From contig NZ_QURN01000016.1 in assembly GCF_003403035.1 (NCBI RefSeq), forward strand, positions 1 to 64,000: a stretch of DNA of 64,000 nt. Reading direction: 5' to 3'. The notes beneath the pieces were generated by a model, which worked only from the letters and a program-made list of their open reading frames with translations, was not told the origin of the DNA and did no database searches. Shown here piece after piece: positions 9,740 to 19,051 of the stretch. The first letter of the stretch is position 1; each line of letters starts with the position of its first letter. Source of the stretch: Mesorhizobium denitrificans (GTDB lineage: Bacteria > Pseudomonadota > Alphaproteobacteria > Rhizobiales > Rhizobiaceae). The position numbers were made by a program, and so were the translations under genes.

Positions 9740-10519
9740 CTATCTCCCTGCAAAACGCGGCGCGCGCTTCTCCTTGAACGCCGCGCGACCCTCGGCATAG
9801 TCCGCACTTAAAAATGTCTCGTCGCCGGCGTCCTGCGCGCGGCTGCGCAATTCCTTGTCGCCTCGCAACGCTGCCCGAATGGCCAGCCGCGAAGCTTTGA
9901 TCGAAAGCGGCGCGTTCTCCGCAATGCGTTGCGCCATTTCCCGAACGCGCCCGTCGAAATTCTCGGCCTCTACGATTTCGAGCAGAAATCCATGCGTAAG
10001 CGCTTCGTTCGCGTCGATCGTCGCGCCGGACATAGTCAGATAGCGCGCCGCTTGCGGTCCGCAACTGTCGACGATGTCGTGCATCGCTTCCGTCGGATAC
10101 GCCAACCCAAGGCGCGCCGCAGGCACCGCGAAGCGTGCACCGGGCGTTGCGATGCGCAAATCGGCAGCGGCGGCCAGCCCAAAACCTCCGCCGAAACAAA
10201 TTCCGCGTATCGCAGCTATAATCGGCACGGGGGAATTGCGAATGGCCGCAAATGCGCGCGCATTGGCATTCTCATAGTTTCGGGCGCTTCGCGCATCGCC
10301 CCGCTCGGTGTCAAACTCACTTATGTCTGCACCTGCCGAGAAGTCAGGCTTTGCGCCACTCAGCACGATTACACGCGCATTTGCGCTCAATTGCTCAATC
10401 AATTCGGGAATTTTCTGCCACATAGCCAGCGTGATGGCGTTCTTGCGGGTAGGGCGGTCGATGCGAATTTCACCGATCACACCTTCAACGCCCGCTATCA
10501 AGCCTTCACCATTCTGCAT
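9740..10519 (-). CDS. Enoyl-CoA hydratase/isomerase family protein
   Basis: A crotonase-superfamily enzyme of 259 residues, presumably acting on a CoA thioester in fatty-acid or aromatic catabolism. GADISEF and GICFGGGFGLAAAADLRIA form the oxyanion hole and CoA-binding region; the following AARLGLAYP keeps a typical crotonase pattern, but the second catalytic glutamate of true hydratases is not obvious, so the exact reaction is open. The start at 10519 is chosen because GGGAG lies seven bases upstream and it gives the usual family length; the frame is open to 10621. Confidence 0.87.
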   Translation of the reverse strand: MQNGEGLIAGVEGVIGEIRIDRPTRKNAITLAMWQKIPELIEQLSANARVIVLSGAKPDFSAGADISEFDTERGDARSARNYENANARAFAAIRNSPVPIIAAIRGICFGGGFGLAAAADLRIATPGARFAVPAARLGLAYPTEAMHDIVDSCGPQAARYLTMSGATIDANEALTHGFLLEIVEAENFDGRVREMAQRIAENAPLSIKASRLAIRAALRGDKELRSRAQDAGDETFLSADYAEGRAAFKEKRAPRFAGR

Positions 10520-10653
10520 TCGCGCGCTCCCGGCATGTTGCATTCGCTTAAACCTGGATTCAGAAGAATTGTGTTCTATATCCAGCGTAATCGCCATATT
10601 GTGCGCGACTACCCCGCGCAATATAAGTTGCAGCGCAATCAGACGAGCGGAAA

Positions 10654-11505
10654 ATGGAAATGTCTAAAGCAGCGGCGAGAGCGAACAAGCTCCAACCCGT
10701 CGATCCGATTTGGCAGGCAATCCGCGAAGAAGCGGTGGTGGCCGTTGATAACGATCCGCTGTTGGCCGCGTTCCTGTATTCGACCGTTCTCAATCAGGAC
10801 AGTCTGGAGCAGGCCGTCATTCATCGCGTTGCGCAGCGTCTCGACCATTCGGACCTGAGCGCCGATCTTATCGCGCAGGCATATAACGAGATGGTGCGCG
10901 CCTGGCCGGAGTGGAGCGACATCGTTCGTGTGGACATTCAGGCCTATTACGACCGTGACCCCGCCTGCGACCGTTTCATAATGCCGGTCCTTTATTTTAA
11001 GGGCTTTCATGCAATCCAGACGCATCGGCTGGCGCATTGGCTATGGAATGAAGGTCGCAAGGACTTTGCGCTTTATCTGCAGAGCCGTTCGTCATCGGTT
11101 TTCCAGACCGACATCAATCCGGCTGCACGTGTCGGCAAAGGTATTTTCGTGGACCACGCGACCGGCCTTGTGGTGGGCGAAACTGCGGTTATCGAAGACA
11201 ATGTTTCGATCCTGCATGGCGTCACGCTTGGCGGCACGGGCAAGGCGGGCGGCGACCGCCACCCCAAGATTCGCAACGGCGTGCTGATCGGCGCTGGCGC
11301 GAAAATTTTGGGCAATATCGAAGTTGGCTATTGTTCCAAAATCGCCGCAGGCTCCGTCGTGCTGGCGTCCGTTCCGCACAACAAGACCGTGGCCGGTGTC
11401 CCCGCGCGCATTGTGGGCGAATCCGGTTGCGAGCAGCCATCGCGGCAGATGGACCAGACGCTGCCCGCGCAGGTGCTCGACCATCTCATAACGTACGAAA
11501 TCTAA
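10654..11505 (+). CDS. cysE: Serine O-acetyltransferase
   Basis: Transfers acetyl from acetyl-CoA to L-serine, the first committed step of cysteine synthesis. The 283-residue protein has the N-terminal helical SATase domain (residues about 15-150, with RDPACDRF and FKGFHAIQTHRLAHWLW) followed by a left-handed beta-helix of hexapeptide repeats. HGVTLGGTGKAGGDRHPKI contains the catalytic histidine region. The C-terminus ends in isoleucine (YEI), as in CysE proteins that dock into cysteine synthase. cysK is not nearby. Confidence 0.95.
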   Translation: MEMSKAAARANKLQPVDPIWQAIREEAVVAVDNDPLLAAFLYSTVLNQDSLEQAVIHRVAQRLDHSDLSADLIAQAYNEMVRAWPEWSDIVRVDIQAYYDRDPACDRFIMPVLYFKGFHAIQTHRLAHWLWNEGRKDFALYLQSRSSSVFQTDINPAARVGKGIFVDHATGLVVGETAVIEDNVSILHGVTLGGTGKAGGDRHPKIRNGVLIGAGAKILGNIEVGYCSKIAAGSVVLASVPHNKTVAGVPARIVGESGCEQPSRQMDQTLPAQVLDHLITYEI

Positions 11506-11621
11506 GCCTCATCGCGACATCCGCGTCCGGTTGATGCGAGGCACACCGACTTGTGCCTTTACTCGACCGGAATCGCGTGCCAGAAGCAGCGTCCAATACG
11601 AATCCGACCCGGAGGTTATCC

Positions 11622-11825
11622 TTGAAACCGGAAGAAATCAGGAAGCTGGAAGCCTACTTCAAGCGTGTGTTCCAGAACCCGCACCTGCAGGTTAAAGCGC
11701 GCCCCCGCAAGGACGACTCGGCCGAAGTTTACATGGGCGATGAGTTTCTTGGCCTTGTCTACAAGGATGAGGAAGAGGGCGACTACAACTTCTCGATGGC
11801 GATTCTCGACATCGACCTCAACTAG
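11622..11825 (+). CDS. DUF3126 family small protein
   Basis: A 67-residue protein with the pattern of the alphaproteobacterial DUF3126 family: KPEEIRKLEAYFKRVF, RPRKDDSAEVYMGDEFLG and YNFSMAILDIDL. Function unknown; no signal or membrane segment. A TTG start at 11622 is chosen because GGAGG (11611-11615) lies six bases before it and family members begin with the LKPEEI-equivalent sequence. The frame is open further upstream to 11553, which would add a 23-residue tail lacking family similarity. It lies downstream of cysE on the same strand. Confidence 0.82.
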   Translation: MKPEEIRKLEAYFKRVFQNPHLQVKARPRKDDSAEVYMGDEFLGLVYKDEEEGDYNFSMAILDIDLN

Positions 11826-11827
11826 GG

Positions 11828-12574
11828 TCAGGACCCGTTAATTGAGGCTGGTGCGCCCGTTTTCAACATGAAGCGGGCGCGCTCCAACACCGCACTTTCC
11901 ATTGCCTGCCAGTTGGCAAGAAGTGTTTTCGGAAAGCGGTACGACAGGCTCAGCCCGTCCGTTAGAAGAACGTCTCTCTGACATTGCGCAAGCGACTGCC
12001 GCGATTCATCGTCAGTCAGGCAGCGTGCCACAAAAGGCGTTTGGCCAGTCCGTCCGGCAACGGCCAGTTCTTCATCCATATAGCCCGATTTCGCCGTGAA
12101 TTTGTAAAGCGTCGTGTCGCCGGGGCCAGGCAGGCCGGGTTGCTCGATCAGTTGGCGATAAATCGGCTCGAAGCGCCCGCTCATGTCACGAGACATCATC
12201 CGCGGCTCAAAGGTGAGAAAGATCAGACTCCCATCCTTGCCGGTGTGGTTGAACAGATCGCTCTTTTCCTTGGAATATCCCTCAAGATCGGGCCAGCTCA
12301 GATAAACATCGAGCCGCTCCGCTGTGCCGCTGTGTCGATCCTTCTCGAATCGGATCGCATTGGCCGGCACCGCAACCACGTCATTTCCGATAACGATTTC
12401 ATGCACGGTCTGGTCGTCGGAGTGGCCGCCGAGCGCTATCGTGTGGCCCAGCCATTTTCCTGCCCCGCTGATTGCAGCAGACAAAGCGACCACACCCACG
12501 CAGAGAATAGCTGAGGCGCGCAGCACGCCCATGGAGCTACGCCGTGTTTCCCCGGCTAAAACCGCTGACGCCAT
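11828..12574 (-). CDS. Membrane-anchored protein of unknown function
   Basis: A 248-residue protein with one N-terminal hydrophobic helix (about residues 18-40, VLRASAILCVGVVALSAAIS) and a large predicted periplasmic part. No domain is recognised. The body is acidic and ends with helices after SYRFPKTLLANWQAMESAV. Cysteines at CLTDDESRQSLAQC could form a disulfide in the periplasm. The start at 12574 is chosen for GGAG eight bases upstream; the frame extends to 12604. It lies tail to tail with the DUF3126 gene. Confidence 0.7.
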   Translation of the reverse strand: MASAVLAGETRRSSMGVLRASAILCVGVVALSAAISGAGKWLGHTIALGGHSDDQTVHEIVIGNDVVAVPANAIRFEKDRHSGTAERLDVYLSWPDLEGYSKEKSDLFNHTGKDGSLIFLTFEPRMMSRDMSGRFEPIYRQLIEQPGLPGPGDTTLYKFTAKSGYMDEELAVAGRTGQTPFVARCLTDDESRQSLAQCQRDVLLTDGLSLSYRFPKTLLANWQAMESAVLERARFMLKTGAPASINGS

Positions 12575-12683
12575 TTGCCACTCCGTGCATTCTTCGTGTG
12601 CCATGACGATACAGTCAAAACTGGCACGGCAATTGCCACAACACCCATAACAGTTGCGCCTTCATGGTAAATGGATCGTAAAG

Positions 12684-12977
12684 ATGCAGTCCCTAACGAA
12701 CATCTCTTTTGCATCGCAGGCGATCATCGCTGTCGGAAAGGTGAGGCGCGTTCTCTCAATGCGCACTGTGCTGTTGCGTTCGTTCGCCGCACAATCCGAC
12801 GCTCAACTTCGTAAGTTATCCGGACCCTGCACGCTGGCTATTGAGGCCATGAAGGCGTGGAGCGAGCGCAATGTTTCAACCGGTTTTCTGATCGCGTGCA
12901 TTTCCACTGCATTGGTGTGGACATGCTCTCTCGCGATTGCGATGCTCCATCTGGTTGCCTTGGCGGTGCGACCGTAA
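12684..12977 (+). CDS. Possible small membrane protein, unknown
   Basis: An open frame of 97 codons fills the gap before the carbonic anhydrase-like gene. The C-terminal third (about residues 68-95: [20 protein letters not shown]) is strongly hydrophobic and could be a membrane anchor; the N-terminal part is basic. There is no clear ribosome site and no recognised family, so it may not be a gene. Confidence 0.35.
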   Translation: MQSLTNISFASQAIIAVGKVRRVLSMRTVLLRSFAAQSDAQLRKLSGPCTLAIEAMKAWSERNVSTGFLIACISTALVWTCSLAIAMLHLVALAVRP

Positions 12978-12990
12978 GATTGGAGGAAGC

Positions 12991-13512
12991 ATGACTGCAT
13001 ATAATCTGGGCGCGCGGTCGCCGAGCTTTGGCGATTCTGTTTGGATTGCGCCTGACGCAACCGTCATCGGCACGGTTACGCTCGGTATAAATGTCGGCGT
13101 CTGGTTCGGCGCAGTGCTGCGTGGTGATAACGAGCTTATCGAAATTGGCGACGACACCAATCTTCAGGAACATGCCATAGTCCACACTGATCCGGGTTTT
13201 CCGGTCACTGTGGGCCAGGGCTGCACCATCGGCCATCGCGCTTTGCTGCATGGTTGCACCATCGGCAACAATACGCTGATTGGAATGGGCGCGATTGTTC
13301 TCAACGGCGCGCGCATCGGCAATAACTGTCTCGTCGGCGCGGGCGCGCTGGTCACTGAAGGCAAAAGCTTCCCCGATGGCTCCCTCATCATAGGGTCACC
13401 TGCGAAAGCGGTTCGCGAGCTTGATGAAAAGGCGATCGAAGGTTTGCGAGCTTCCGCAAGAAACTACGCGGCCAACGCAAAGCGCTTCCGAGACGAGTTG
13501 AGGCGTATTTAG
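12991..13512 (+). CDS. Gamma-carbonic anhydrase-like hexapeptide-repeat protein
   Basis: A 173-residue left-handed beta-helix protein of the gamma-CA/YrdA/PaaY group. Repeats of the form I-G-x-x-x-x-I-G span about residues 15-140. The metal-ligand histidines are visible in [17 protein letters not shown] and the first of these; GDNELIEIG and [11 protein letters not shown] are also family signatures. Function in this group is variable (zinc or iron binding, proven carbonic anhydrase activity in few). The ATG at 12991 follows GGAGGAAGC, fixing the start. Confidence 0.9.
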   Translation: MTAYNLGARSPSFGDSVWIAPDATVIGTVTLGINVGVWFGAVLRGDNELIEIGDDTNLQEHAIVHTDPGFPVTVGQGCTIGHRALLHGCTIGNNTLIGMGAIVLNGARIGNNCLVGAGALVTEGKSFPDGSLIIGSPAKAVRELDEKAIEGLRASARNYAANAKRFRDELRRI

Positions 13513-13527
13513 CCCCCTCAAATGAGT

Positions 13528-13557
13528 GGAGCCGGCCCTGGGACATGGGCCGGCTCC
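13528..13557. terminator. Strong inverted repeat between convergent genes
   Basis: GGAGCCGGCCC (13528-13538) and GGGCCGGCTCC (13547-13557) are perfect 11-bp arms around an 8-base loop. It lies between a plus-strand and a minus-strand gene that converge, so it may act as a two-way terminator, although no T tract follows on either side. Confidence 0.6.
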
Positions 13558-13619
13558 TTGAGCCCGGTCGTTTGGGGGACGGGGAGGGTGGGGATTCGAC
13601 CGGGTTTCTCGCTCCTGCT

Positions 13620-14222
13620 CTAGCGGACGCTGGCCACGGCATCCGCGCGGCCGTCCGTTATGGACAGCCATTGGCCGGGATTCTTTTCAGATTGACGCTT
13701 CAGATACGTGTAGACCGTCTCGTCCCAGCGGCGCACGCCGGATTCGAGATTGTCGAGGACATAGTCGCCCGCGGTGGTTCGCACGGTTAGCACGGCATGT
13801 CCTTCGCCATTCGGTTGGCGCACCACTGTGATCAGCGTATTGGACGGCGAAACGCCCGCCGCGATCAGCAGTTTGCGCTTTTCAAGCACATAGTCTTCGC
13901 AATCGCCTACACCATTTGGGAATGACCAAACCTCGTCCTTGCCCCAAACTTCCATGTCGGTCTTTGGCGTAATGGCGGCGTTCACTGCGGAATTGACAGC
14001 ATCGATCTTCAGCAGCAAAGACCGGTTCATCTTGGCTGGGCCTGCGGGAATTCCACGCGGCGTGCATTCAGCGGGAAGCTTTTTGCAGAATTCATAGTGG
14101 CCGATTGGCTGCGTGGTGCGGCCACCAGTCGTCATCGAGAGTTGCATCGCAAAAGCGTGCGACGGCATCCCCGCGACAGCATTCGTCAGGATGGCAATCG
14201 CCATCCAACAACTTGTCCGCAT
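13620..14222 (-). CDS. Transglutaminase-like cysteine peptidase (BTLCP family)
   Basis: A 200-residue protein with an N-terminal signal peptide (MAIAILTNAVAGMPSHAFA) and a bacterial transglutaminase-like cysteine protease domain. The catalytic triad is visible: Cys in GVGDCEDYVLEKR, His in GEGHAVLTVRT, Asp in YVLDNLESG. Family members are periplasmic; the characterised LapG branch cleaves adhesins under c-di-GMP control, but no LapD or adhesin gene is adjacent, so that role is only a possibility. It is read toward the 13.5-kb inverted repeat. Confidence 0.9.
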   Translation of the reverse strand: MRTSCWMAIAILTNAVAGMPSHAFAMQLSMTTGGRTTQPIGHYEFCKKLPAECTPRGIPAGPAKMNRSLLLKIDAVNSAVNAAITPKTDMEVWGKDEVWSFPNGVGDCEDYVLEKRKLLIAAGVSPSNTLITVVRQPNGEGHAVLTVRTTAGDYVLDNLESGVRRWDETVYTYLKRQSEKNPGQWLSITDGRADAVASVR

Positions 14223-14449
14223 TGCTTCGTCTCCCCAATGCGAGAGACGATTGCACGATTAAATTTATCCACAGCAAAATATATCGAAGCAATTTTAAAT
14301 GTATCTGGAGCGGTGAAAGAACAGAAAAAATAAAGAGAAACAAAAGAAATTATAATTGGATTCAAATGATGGGGAATATTTAACCATAAGATTGCAGGTC
14401 GATCTGCTTGGCTCGAGCCAAACCGAATATCTACAATGATAAGGGGTGT

Positions 14450-15073
14450 TTAAGCTGCGGGTTGTTCCGCATCGGCAAACTGCGAGTCGAGCGTATCCTG
14501 CTCCTGCACGGCGGAGAACTCGATTGCGATGCCTTCTTCGAAATGGCGCACGACCGTTCCACGCATTGTGCCGAGCACAACTTGCGAGCCTAGTGCCGGA
14601 CGAACGTCGATTTCGATACCCGCACCGGAAAGCGACAGATCGATGATCCGGCACTCATAGGTGCGACCGTCTTCCATGTGCAGAGCACTGAAAGGATTGC
14701 GGGGCGCAACGCGCTCATGCCGGCGGTCCTCCGGCAAGCCCAGATCCTGGCGGTTCGCCAGCCATGTAAGTTGAGCGGAAAGCTTTTCGCGTTTTCGCTC
14801 ACTTGCAATTACGGTCATTGCAAAACCGTCTTCAAAGGTGCGCGTAACCACGCCCTCGATACGACCAACATGATCCAGATAAGCGATAACTTTTTCGCCT
14901 GGCTCACCTATGCGGCTAGCAAGCAACGCGATATTGCCAGGGGACATATCGTAGACATAGCAATTATGTTCCGAGCGATCTTCCAGCATGAACCGGCCAT
15001 GCAACTTCACACGTACACGCTCGAAGGCGCGTCGCTCATATGGGGCATATGTTCCCAACGATGTGGACGACAT
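14450..15073 (-). CDS. Double PilZ-domain protein
   Basis: A 207-residue protein with two PilZ domains, which bind cyclic di-GMP. The first starts ERRAFERVRVKLHGRFML and contains a degenerate second motif (YDMSPGNIAL); the second starts DRRHERVAPRNPF and has the well-kept D-x-S-x-x-G motif in IDLSLSGAGIEI. No enzymatic domain is attached, so it is a likely c-di-GMP receptor. The nearby diguanylate cyclase PleD (23.1 kb) could be one source of the signal. The 120 bases upstream are AT-rich with several TTAA words. Confidence 0.87.
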   Translation of the reverse strand: MSSTSLGTYAPYERRAFERVRVKLHGRFMLEDRSEHNCYVYDMSPGNIALLASRIGEPGEKVIAYLDHVGRIEGVVTRTFEDGFAMTVIASERKREKLSAQLTWLANRQDLGLPEDRRHERVAPRNPFSALHMEDGRTYECRIIDLSLSGAGIEIDVRPALGSQVVLGTMRGTVVRHFEEGIAIEFSAVQEQDTLDSQFADAEQPAA

Positions 15074-15196
15074 TACAACCTGCCAACACGCCGCATAACC
15101 CGCCCGGTCTCAATCGCGCACGCAGCTTCACAGTACGGTTAAATACGTTAATAACGCGTAATTGTAACCAATACAGCTTGGTTTAATGCTTGGCAG

Positions 15197-15847
15197 TTAT
15201 TCGGTGCGCCCGCCGTCCAGGACGAGCAAATGGCGAACACGTTTTGCTATTGCGCTAGGCGCTTTTTCTTCGATTTTAACCTCATGCTCCAACGCGGCAT
15301 CTGAAGATCTGTCATCAAGTACGATTTGATGTTCCGACTTCAGTGCCAGCGGTTCCCGCGAGGGATCAAAAACCTGCACGGAAGTCACATTTGCGTCGAT
15401 AATCGGGTCAGCGCCCAACCAGTAGGCCCGTTCGCAGGCCGTTATCAGCCCCAAACCGCGCGCACTCTCATTGCTGCTGTCGAGCGGTAGAATAACCAGT
15501 TCAAACGCCAGCGAGCGGTTTGAAGCGCTGATGCCGTCATACGAAACAACAACGACCGTGTTTTCCGTGAAGATCGTATCGAGGATACGCTTGAGCAGCC
15601 GCTGGTCGCGTGTGCGCCACAGTGACGCGAATGAAAATCCCTTCAGTTCGCGGCCGTAAGCTGCGCAAAGGCGCGTTCCTGCCAGACGAAATACGGCTTC
15701 ACCTCTGGTGTCCCTCTCCAGAATGAACGTATCGGCCAGCAAGCTCTTTATTTCCGCAGGTTCGACCTCCGTGCGCTTTGGCGCGGGTCTGCCCTCGCGT
15801 AAGCGGTTCCAATAGTGAAACAGCTCTACTGATGCGTCTTGTTTCAT
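15197..15847 (-). CDS. PAS domain protein (PAS_5/DUF1457 family)
   Basis: A 216-residue cytosolic protein with a single PAS_5-type domain over about residues 5-160 (ELFHYWNRLREGRPAPKR at the start, FRLAGTRLCAAYGRELKG, FELVILPLDSS) and a charged C-terminal tail. This family is common in Hyphomicrobiales and its ligand and output are unknown. It precedes the double PilZ gene on the same strand by 124 bases and may share its regulation. Confidence 0.83.
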   Translation of the reverse strand: MKQDASVELFHYWNRLREGRPAPKRTEVEPAEIKSLLADTFILERDTRGEAVFRLAGTRLCAAYGRELKGFSFASLWRTRDQRLLKRILDTIFTENTVVVVSYDGISASNRSLAFELVILPLDSSNESARGLGLITACERAYWLGADPIIDANVTSVQVFDPSREPLALKSEHQIVLDDRSSDAALEHEVKIEEKAPSAIAKRVRHLLVLDGGRTE

Positions 15848-15976
15848 TTCGTCACACTCCGCCGCGTATTTGCTACGCTTGTCCCAGAATCAGCGGTACG
15901 TGCCCCTTTCTACCTTCCCGGAGCATGTTGCGTGCCAGCAGCAAACTTTCTTGTTCACCGAAGGGGATTATTAGGG

Positions 15977-16118
15977 TTAACAGATGGTTTATATTGCGTA
16001 CCCGGACGCCAATCGGCATCATGGCGGCAACTGATTTTTGTATGCAGCTTTCCAGTCACTTTCTGGGAATTCTTCTCGGAAGCCGTTCAAGCAAAGTCTT
16101 GAGCGGCTTTATTTTTTT
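15977..16118 (+). ncRNA. Candidate small RNA region ending at an orphan terminator
   Basis: The 348-base gap between the PAS gene (minus strand) and the rhomboid gene (plus strand) holds no convincing protein. At 16081-16108 an 11-bp stem (one G-T pair) around CAAAGT runs into TTTATTTTTTT, a canonical plus-strand terminator with no plus-strand gene before it. About 100 bases upstream are TTAA-N7-TTTA (15977-15991), close to the CtrA box, and TATATT (15990-15995). A transcript of roughly 115 nt starting near 16003 is inferred; the start is not established. Confidence 0.4.
16081..16118 (+). terminator. Orphan rho-independent terminator
   Basis: AGCCGTTCAAG (16081-16091) pairs with CTTGAGCGGCT (16098-16108), with one G-T wobble, around a six-base loop, followed by a T-rich tract to about 16118. 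It is upstream of the rhomboid start (16196), so it either ends a small RNA or attenuates upstream transcription. Confidence 0.8.
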
Positions 16119-16195
16119 CATGCGGCCTTGATCGTTCCCTGTGCCGTCAGCAATGTGACACCGATTGCCATTTGGATTCGGCGGAAAGATTAAAC

Positions 16196-16912
16196 ATGAG
16201 CGAACAGCGCGTGCGACCGGCCCCGGCAGTTCGAGAGCCGATCCTTAATCTGCCTACGATCATCATCGTTTTGATAGCGATCTGCGTCGCGGTCCAACTC
16301 GTCCAGTCTTACGTGCTGACTCCTGAGCAGGATAATGCGTTCCTCATCGCTACGGCATTCATCCCGATGCGCTATTCAGGGCAGTATATGATTGACATCT
16401 ATGCGTTCACGACACCGATCACCTACGCCTTTCTCCATGGCGGTTTCGCGCATCTGGCGGTCAATATGGTGTGGTTGGCGGCTGTTGGAACCCCTCTGGC
16501 AAACCGCATCGGCTGGGTTCGCTTCCTGCTTTTCTGGCTCGTCTGCGGCGCTGCTGCTGCGGGTTTGCATTACCTCGTTCATTCAACCGAATATGTGCCG
16601 CTTGTCGGCGCATCGGGCGCTATTGCGGGCATGATGGCCGCAACGGCGCGCTATATGTTCAGGGTCAACCGCTTTTCCAGTGCGCCGGCCTATGCCGGGC
16701 CCTTACTGCCGCTTTTCATATCTTTGCGCTCTCCGCCGGTTTTGGTCTTCATTGTCATCTGGATGGGCGGCAATCTGCTGGTGGGATTGCTCGGCGCACC
16801 CGGCGTGTCCGGCAGCATTGCATGGGAAGCGCATATCGGCGGCTTTTTAGCCGGATTTCTGCTGCTGGGTCTTTTTGATCGACCTGTTGAGAGGCAATTG
16901 CCAAGCACTTGA
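16196..16912 (+). CDS. Rhomboid family intramembrane serine protease
   Basis: A 238-residue integral membrane protein with six or so hydrophobic segments. The rhomboid hallmarks are present: FLHGGFAHLAVNMVWL (HxxxN motif in TM2), GASGAIAGMM (catalytic Ser in G-x-S-G), and WEAHIGGFLAGFL (catalytic His in the last helix). It cleaves transmembrane segments of other proteins; substrate unknown. The ATG at 16196 is preferred to an in-frame TTG at 16172. Confidence 0.92.
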   Translation: MSEQRVRPAPAVREPILNLPTIIIVLIAICVAVQLVQSYVLTPEQDNAFLIATAFIPMRYSGQYMIDIYAFTTPITYAFLHGGFAHLAVNMVWLAAVGTPLANRIGWVRFLLFWLVCGAAAAGLHYLVHSTEYVPLVGASGAIAGMMAATARYMFRVNRFSSAPAYAGPLLPLFISLRSPPVLVFIVIWMGGNLLVGLLGAPGVSGSIAWEAHIGGFLAGFLLLGLFDRPVERQLPST

Positions 16913-16987
16913 AAAACCATCATTCACGGCGCACCATGTGTAATGCCGGGCGATCGTCCCGCCCGAGTACCGGATAGGGAGGAAGGG

Positions 16988-17419
16988 ATGACGGTCAAAT
17001 CGATTCTGGAGGAAAAAGGCCACCAGGTTTTGACGCTTGGGCCGAACGACAAACTGTCTGAAGCCGTGCGCGTTCTTGCCGAACATCGCGTTGGTGCGCT
17101 GGTCATAACCAATGGCGATCGCAAAATCGTAGGCATACTTTCCGAGCGTGATATCGTGCGCTCCATTGCGAAATCGGGGGCGGCCGCCCTTAATCAAACG
17201 GTTCGCGAAGTGATGACCCCGAAGGTCAATATCTGCAATGAAAACCATACGATAAACGACGTTATGGAGATCATGACACGCGGTCGATTCCGGCATCTTC
17301 CCGTCGAGAAAAACGGCATGCTGGATGGCATTGTTTCAATCGGAGACGTTGTGAAACGCCGTATCGAAGACGTGGAGCGCGAAGCCGAGCAGATTCGGAA
17401 CTACATCGCGACCGCATAA
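16988..17419 (+). CDS. CBS-pair domain protein
   Basis: A 143-residue cytosolic protein made almost entirely of two CBS domains (about 1-60, DKLSEAVRVLAEHRVGALVI and ILSERDIVRSIA; and 70-130, INDVMEIMTRGRFRHLPV and IVSIGDVVKRRIE). Such proteins bind adenosyl nucleotides and regulate partners; the partner is unknown. The start ATG at 16988 follows GGGAGGAAGGG closely, which excludes the longer frame opening at 16943. It lies between the rhomboid gene and gatB on the same strand. Confidence 0.9.
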   Translation: MTVKSILEEKGHQVLTLGPNDKLSEAVRVLAEHRVGALVITNGDRKIVGILSERDIVRSIAKSGAAALNQTVREVMTPKVNICNENHTINDVMEIMTRGRFRHLPVEKNGMLDGIVSIGDVVKRRIEDVEREAEQIRNYIATA

Positions 17420-17505
17420 CGTGACGGCAAAGGTTGCAACGGAGCGGCGATTGTTCTAGCGAAATCTGGGATTTTTCCCGACAGATATTCGCGAACTGGA
17501 CTGAC

Positions 17506-19005
17506 ATGAGCATCGTCGATACCCGCACGCCCGATCCGAAGCGATTCATCTCCGGCGCCACTGGCGATTGGGAGGTTGTCATTGGCATGGAGGTTCATGC
17601 TCAAATCACATCCAATTCCAAGCTGTTTTCGGGGGCCTCTACCGAGTTCGGTGCTGCGCCGAACAACAATGTGAGCCTTGTCGATGCGGCTATGCCGGGC
17701 ATGTTGCCGGTCATCAATGAGGAATGCGTTCGTCAGGCTATCCGCACGGGTTTGGGCCTGCGCGCTCAGATCAATCTGAAATCCGTTTTCGACCGGAAGA
17801 ACTATTTTTATCCCGATTTGCCGCAGGGCTATCAGATTTCGCAGTTCAAGCAGCCAATCGTCGGCGAGGGCACCGTAACCGTGTCTGTAGGACCCGATTC
17901 CAAGGGCAACTTTGAGGATATCGAGGTTGGCGTGGAGCGTCTGCATCTCGAACAGGACGCGGGCAAGTCGATGCACGACCAGCATCCGACCATGTCCTAC
18001 GTTGACCTCAACCGTTCCGGCGTGGCGTTGATGGAAATCGTATCCAAGCCGGATATGCGCTCGTCCGACGAAGCAAAAGCCTATCTCACGAAGCTGCGCA
18101 CCATCGTGCGCTATCTCGGCACCTGCGACGGCAATATGGACGAGGGCTCCATGCGCGCAGACGTCAACGTCTCCGTGCGCAAGCCGGGCGGTGCATTCGG
18201 AACGCGCTGCGAAATCAAGAATGTCAATTCTATTCGTTTTGTCGGTCAGGCTATCGAATATGAGGCCCGTCGCCAGATTGGCATTCTGGAAGATGGCGGC
18301 TCCATCGATCAGGAAACCCGGCTTTTTGACCCAAACAAGGGCGAAACGCGGTCGATGCGCTCAAAGGAAGAAGCACACGACTACCGTTATTTCCCCGACC
18401 CCGACCTTCTGCCGCTTGAATTTGATCAGGCTTACGTCGATGCGCTGGGCAAGGATCTGCCGGAGCTTCCAGACGACAAGAAGTCTCGCCTCGTCAGTGA
18501 TCTTGGTCTGTCTGCTTATGACGCCTCGGTGCTTGTTTCCGAAAAGGCGATTGCCGACTATTTCGAGAAGGTTGCCGTTAGCCGTGATGGTAAGCTGGCC
18601 GCAAACTGGGTTATAAATGATCTGATGGGTGGCTTGAACAAGGCAGGCAAACCCATTGAGGAATCACCGATTTCCCCTGATCAGCTCGGCGCGATTGTCG
18701 ATCTGATCAAGGAGGGAACAATATCCGGCAAGATCGCGAAAGACCTCTTCGAGATCGTGTGGAATGAAGGTGGCGATCCGAAAGAGTTGGTCGAATCGCG
18801 CGGCATGAAGCAGGTCACTGATACCGGCGCGATTGAGAAGGCCGTTGATGAGGTCATCGCTGCCAATCCTGACAAGGTCGAGCAGGCGCGCGCCAAGCCA
18901 ACGCTTGCTGGCTGGTTCGTCGGTCAGGTCATGAAGGCGACCGGCGGAAAAGCCAATCCGCAGGCGGTCAACGATCTGGTCAAGGCCAGGCTCGGGCTGG
19001 AGTAG
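17506..19005 (+). CDS. gatB: Aspartyl/glutamyl-tRNA(Asn/Gln) amidotransferase subunit B
   Basis: A 499-residue GatB subunit of the GatCAB complex, which converts misacylated Glu-tRNA(Gln) and/or Asp-tRNA(Asn) to the correct amide form. It starts the family domain with [13 protein letters not shown] and has the kinase-like motifs [26 protein letters not shown] and [10 protein letters not shown], then the helical YqeY-like tail ([26 protein letters not shown]). gatA and gatC are not adjacent. The ATG at 17506 gives the usual family length. Confidence 0.97.
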   Translation: MSIVDTRTPDPKRFISGATGDWEVVIGMEVHAQITSNSKLFSGASTEFGAAPNNNVSLVDAAMPGMLPVINEECVRQAIRTGLGLRAQINLKSVFDRKNYFYPDLPQGYQISQFKQPIVGEGTVTVSVGPDSKGNFEDIEVGVERLHLEQDAGKSMHDQHPTMSYVDLNRSGVALMEIVSKPDMRSSDEAKAYLTKLRTIVRYLGTCDGNMDEGSMRADVNVSVRKPGGAFGTRCEIKNVNSIRFVGQAIEYEARRQIGILEDGGSIDQETRLFDPNKGETRSMRSKEEAHDYRYFPDPDLLPLEFDQAYVDALGKDLPELPDDKKSRLVSDLGLSAYDASVLVSEKAIADYFEKVAVSRDGKLAANWVINDLMGGLNKAGKPIEESPISPDQLGAIVDLIKEGTISGKIAKDLFEIVWNEGGDPKELVESRGMKQVTDTGAIEKAVDEVIAANPDKVEQARAKPTLAGWFVGQVMKATGGKANPQAVNDLVKARLGLE

Positions 19006-19028
19006 ACCCTTTAGCGTTGGGGATTATT

Positions 19029-19048
19029 ACCCCTCATCCGCCTGGCGG
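19029..19048. repeat. Fragment resembling the 38.9-kb REP-like element
   Basis: The bases ACCCCTCATCCGCC in the gatB/CAP-gene gap match the outer arm of the inverted repeat at 38842-38999 (its right arm reads GGCGGATGAGGGGT). It is short and lacks the hairpin core, so it may be a remnant. Confidence 0.35.
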
Positions 19049-19051
19049 TGT

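Noticed and set aside
13528-13557. Possible regulatory operator rather than terminator
   Set aside because: The stem is GC-rich, perfect, and located between convergent genes, which fits transcription termination better.
15839-16102. Plus-strand frame of 87 codons before the rhomboid gene
   Set aside because: It runs into the terminator stem, has no ribosome site and no family likeness; a small RNA or no gene is more likely.
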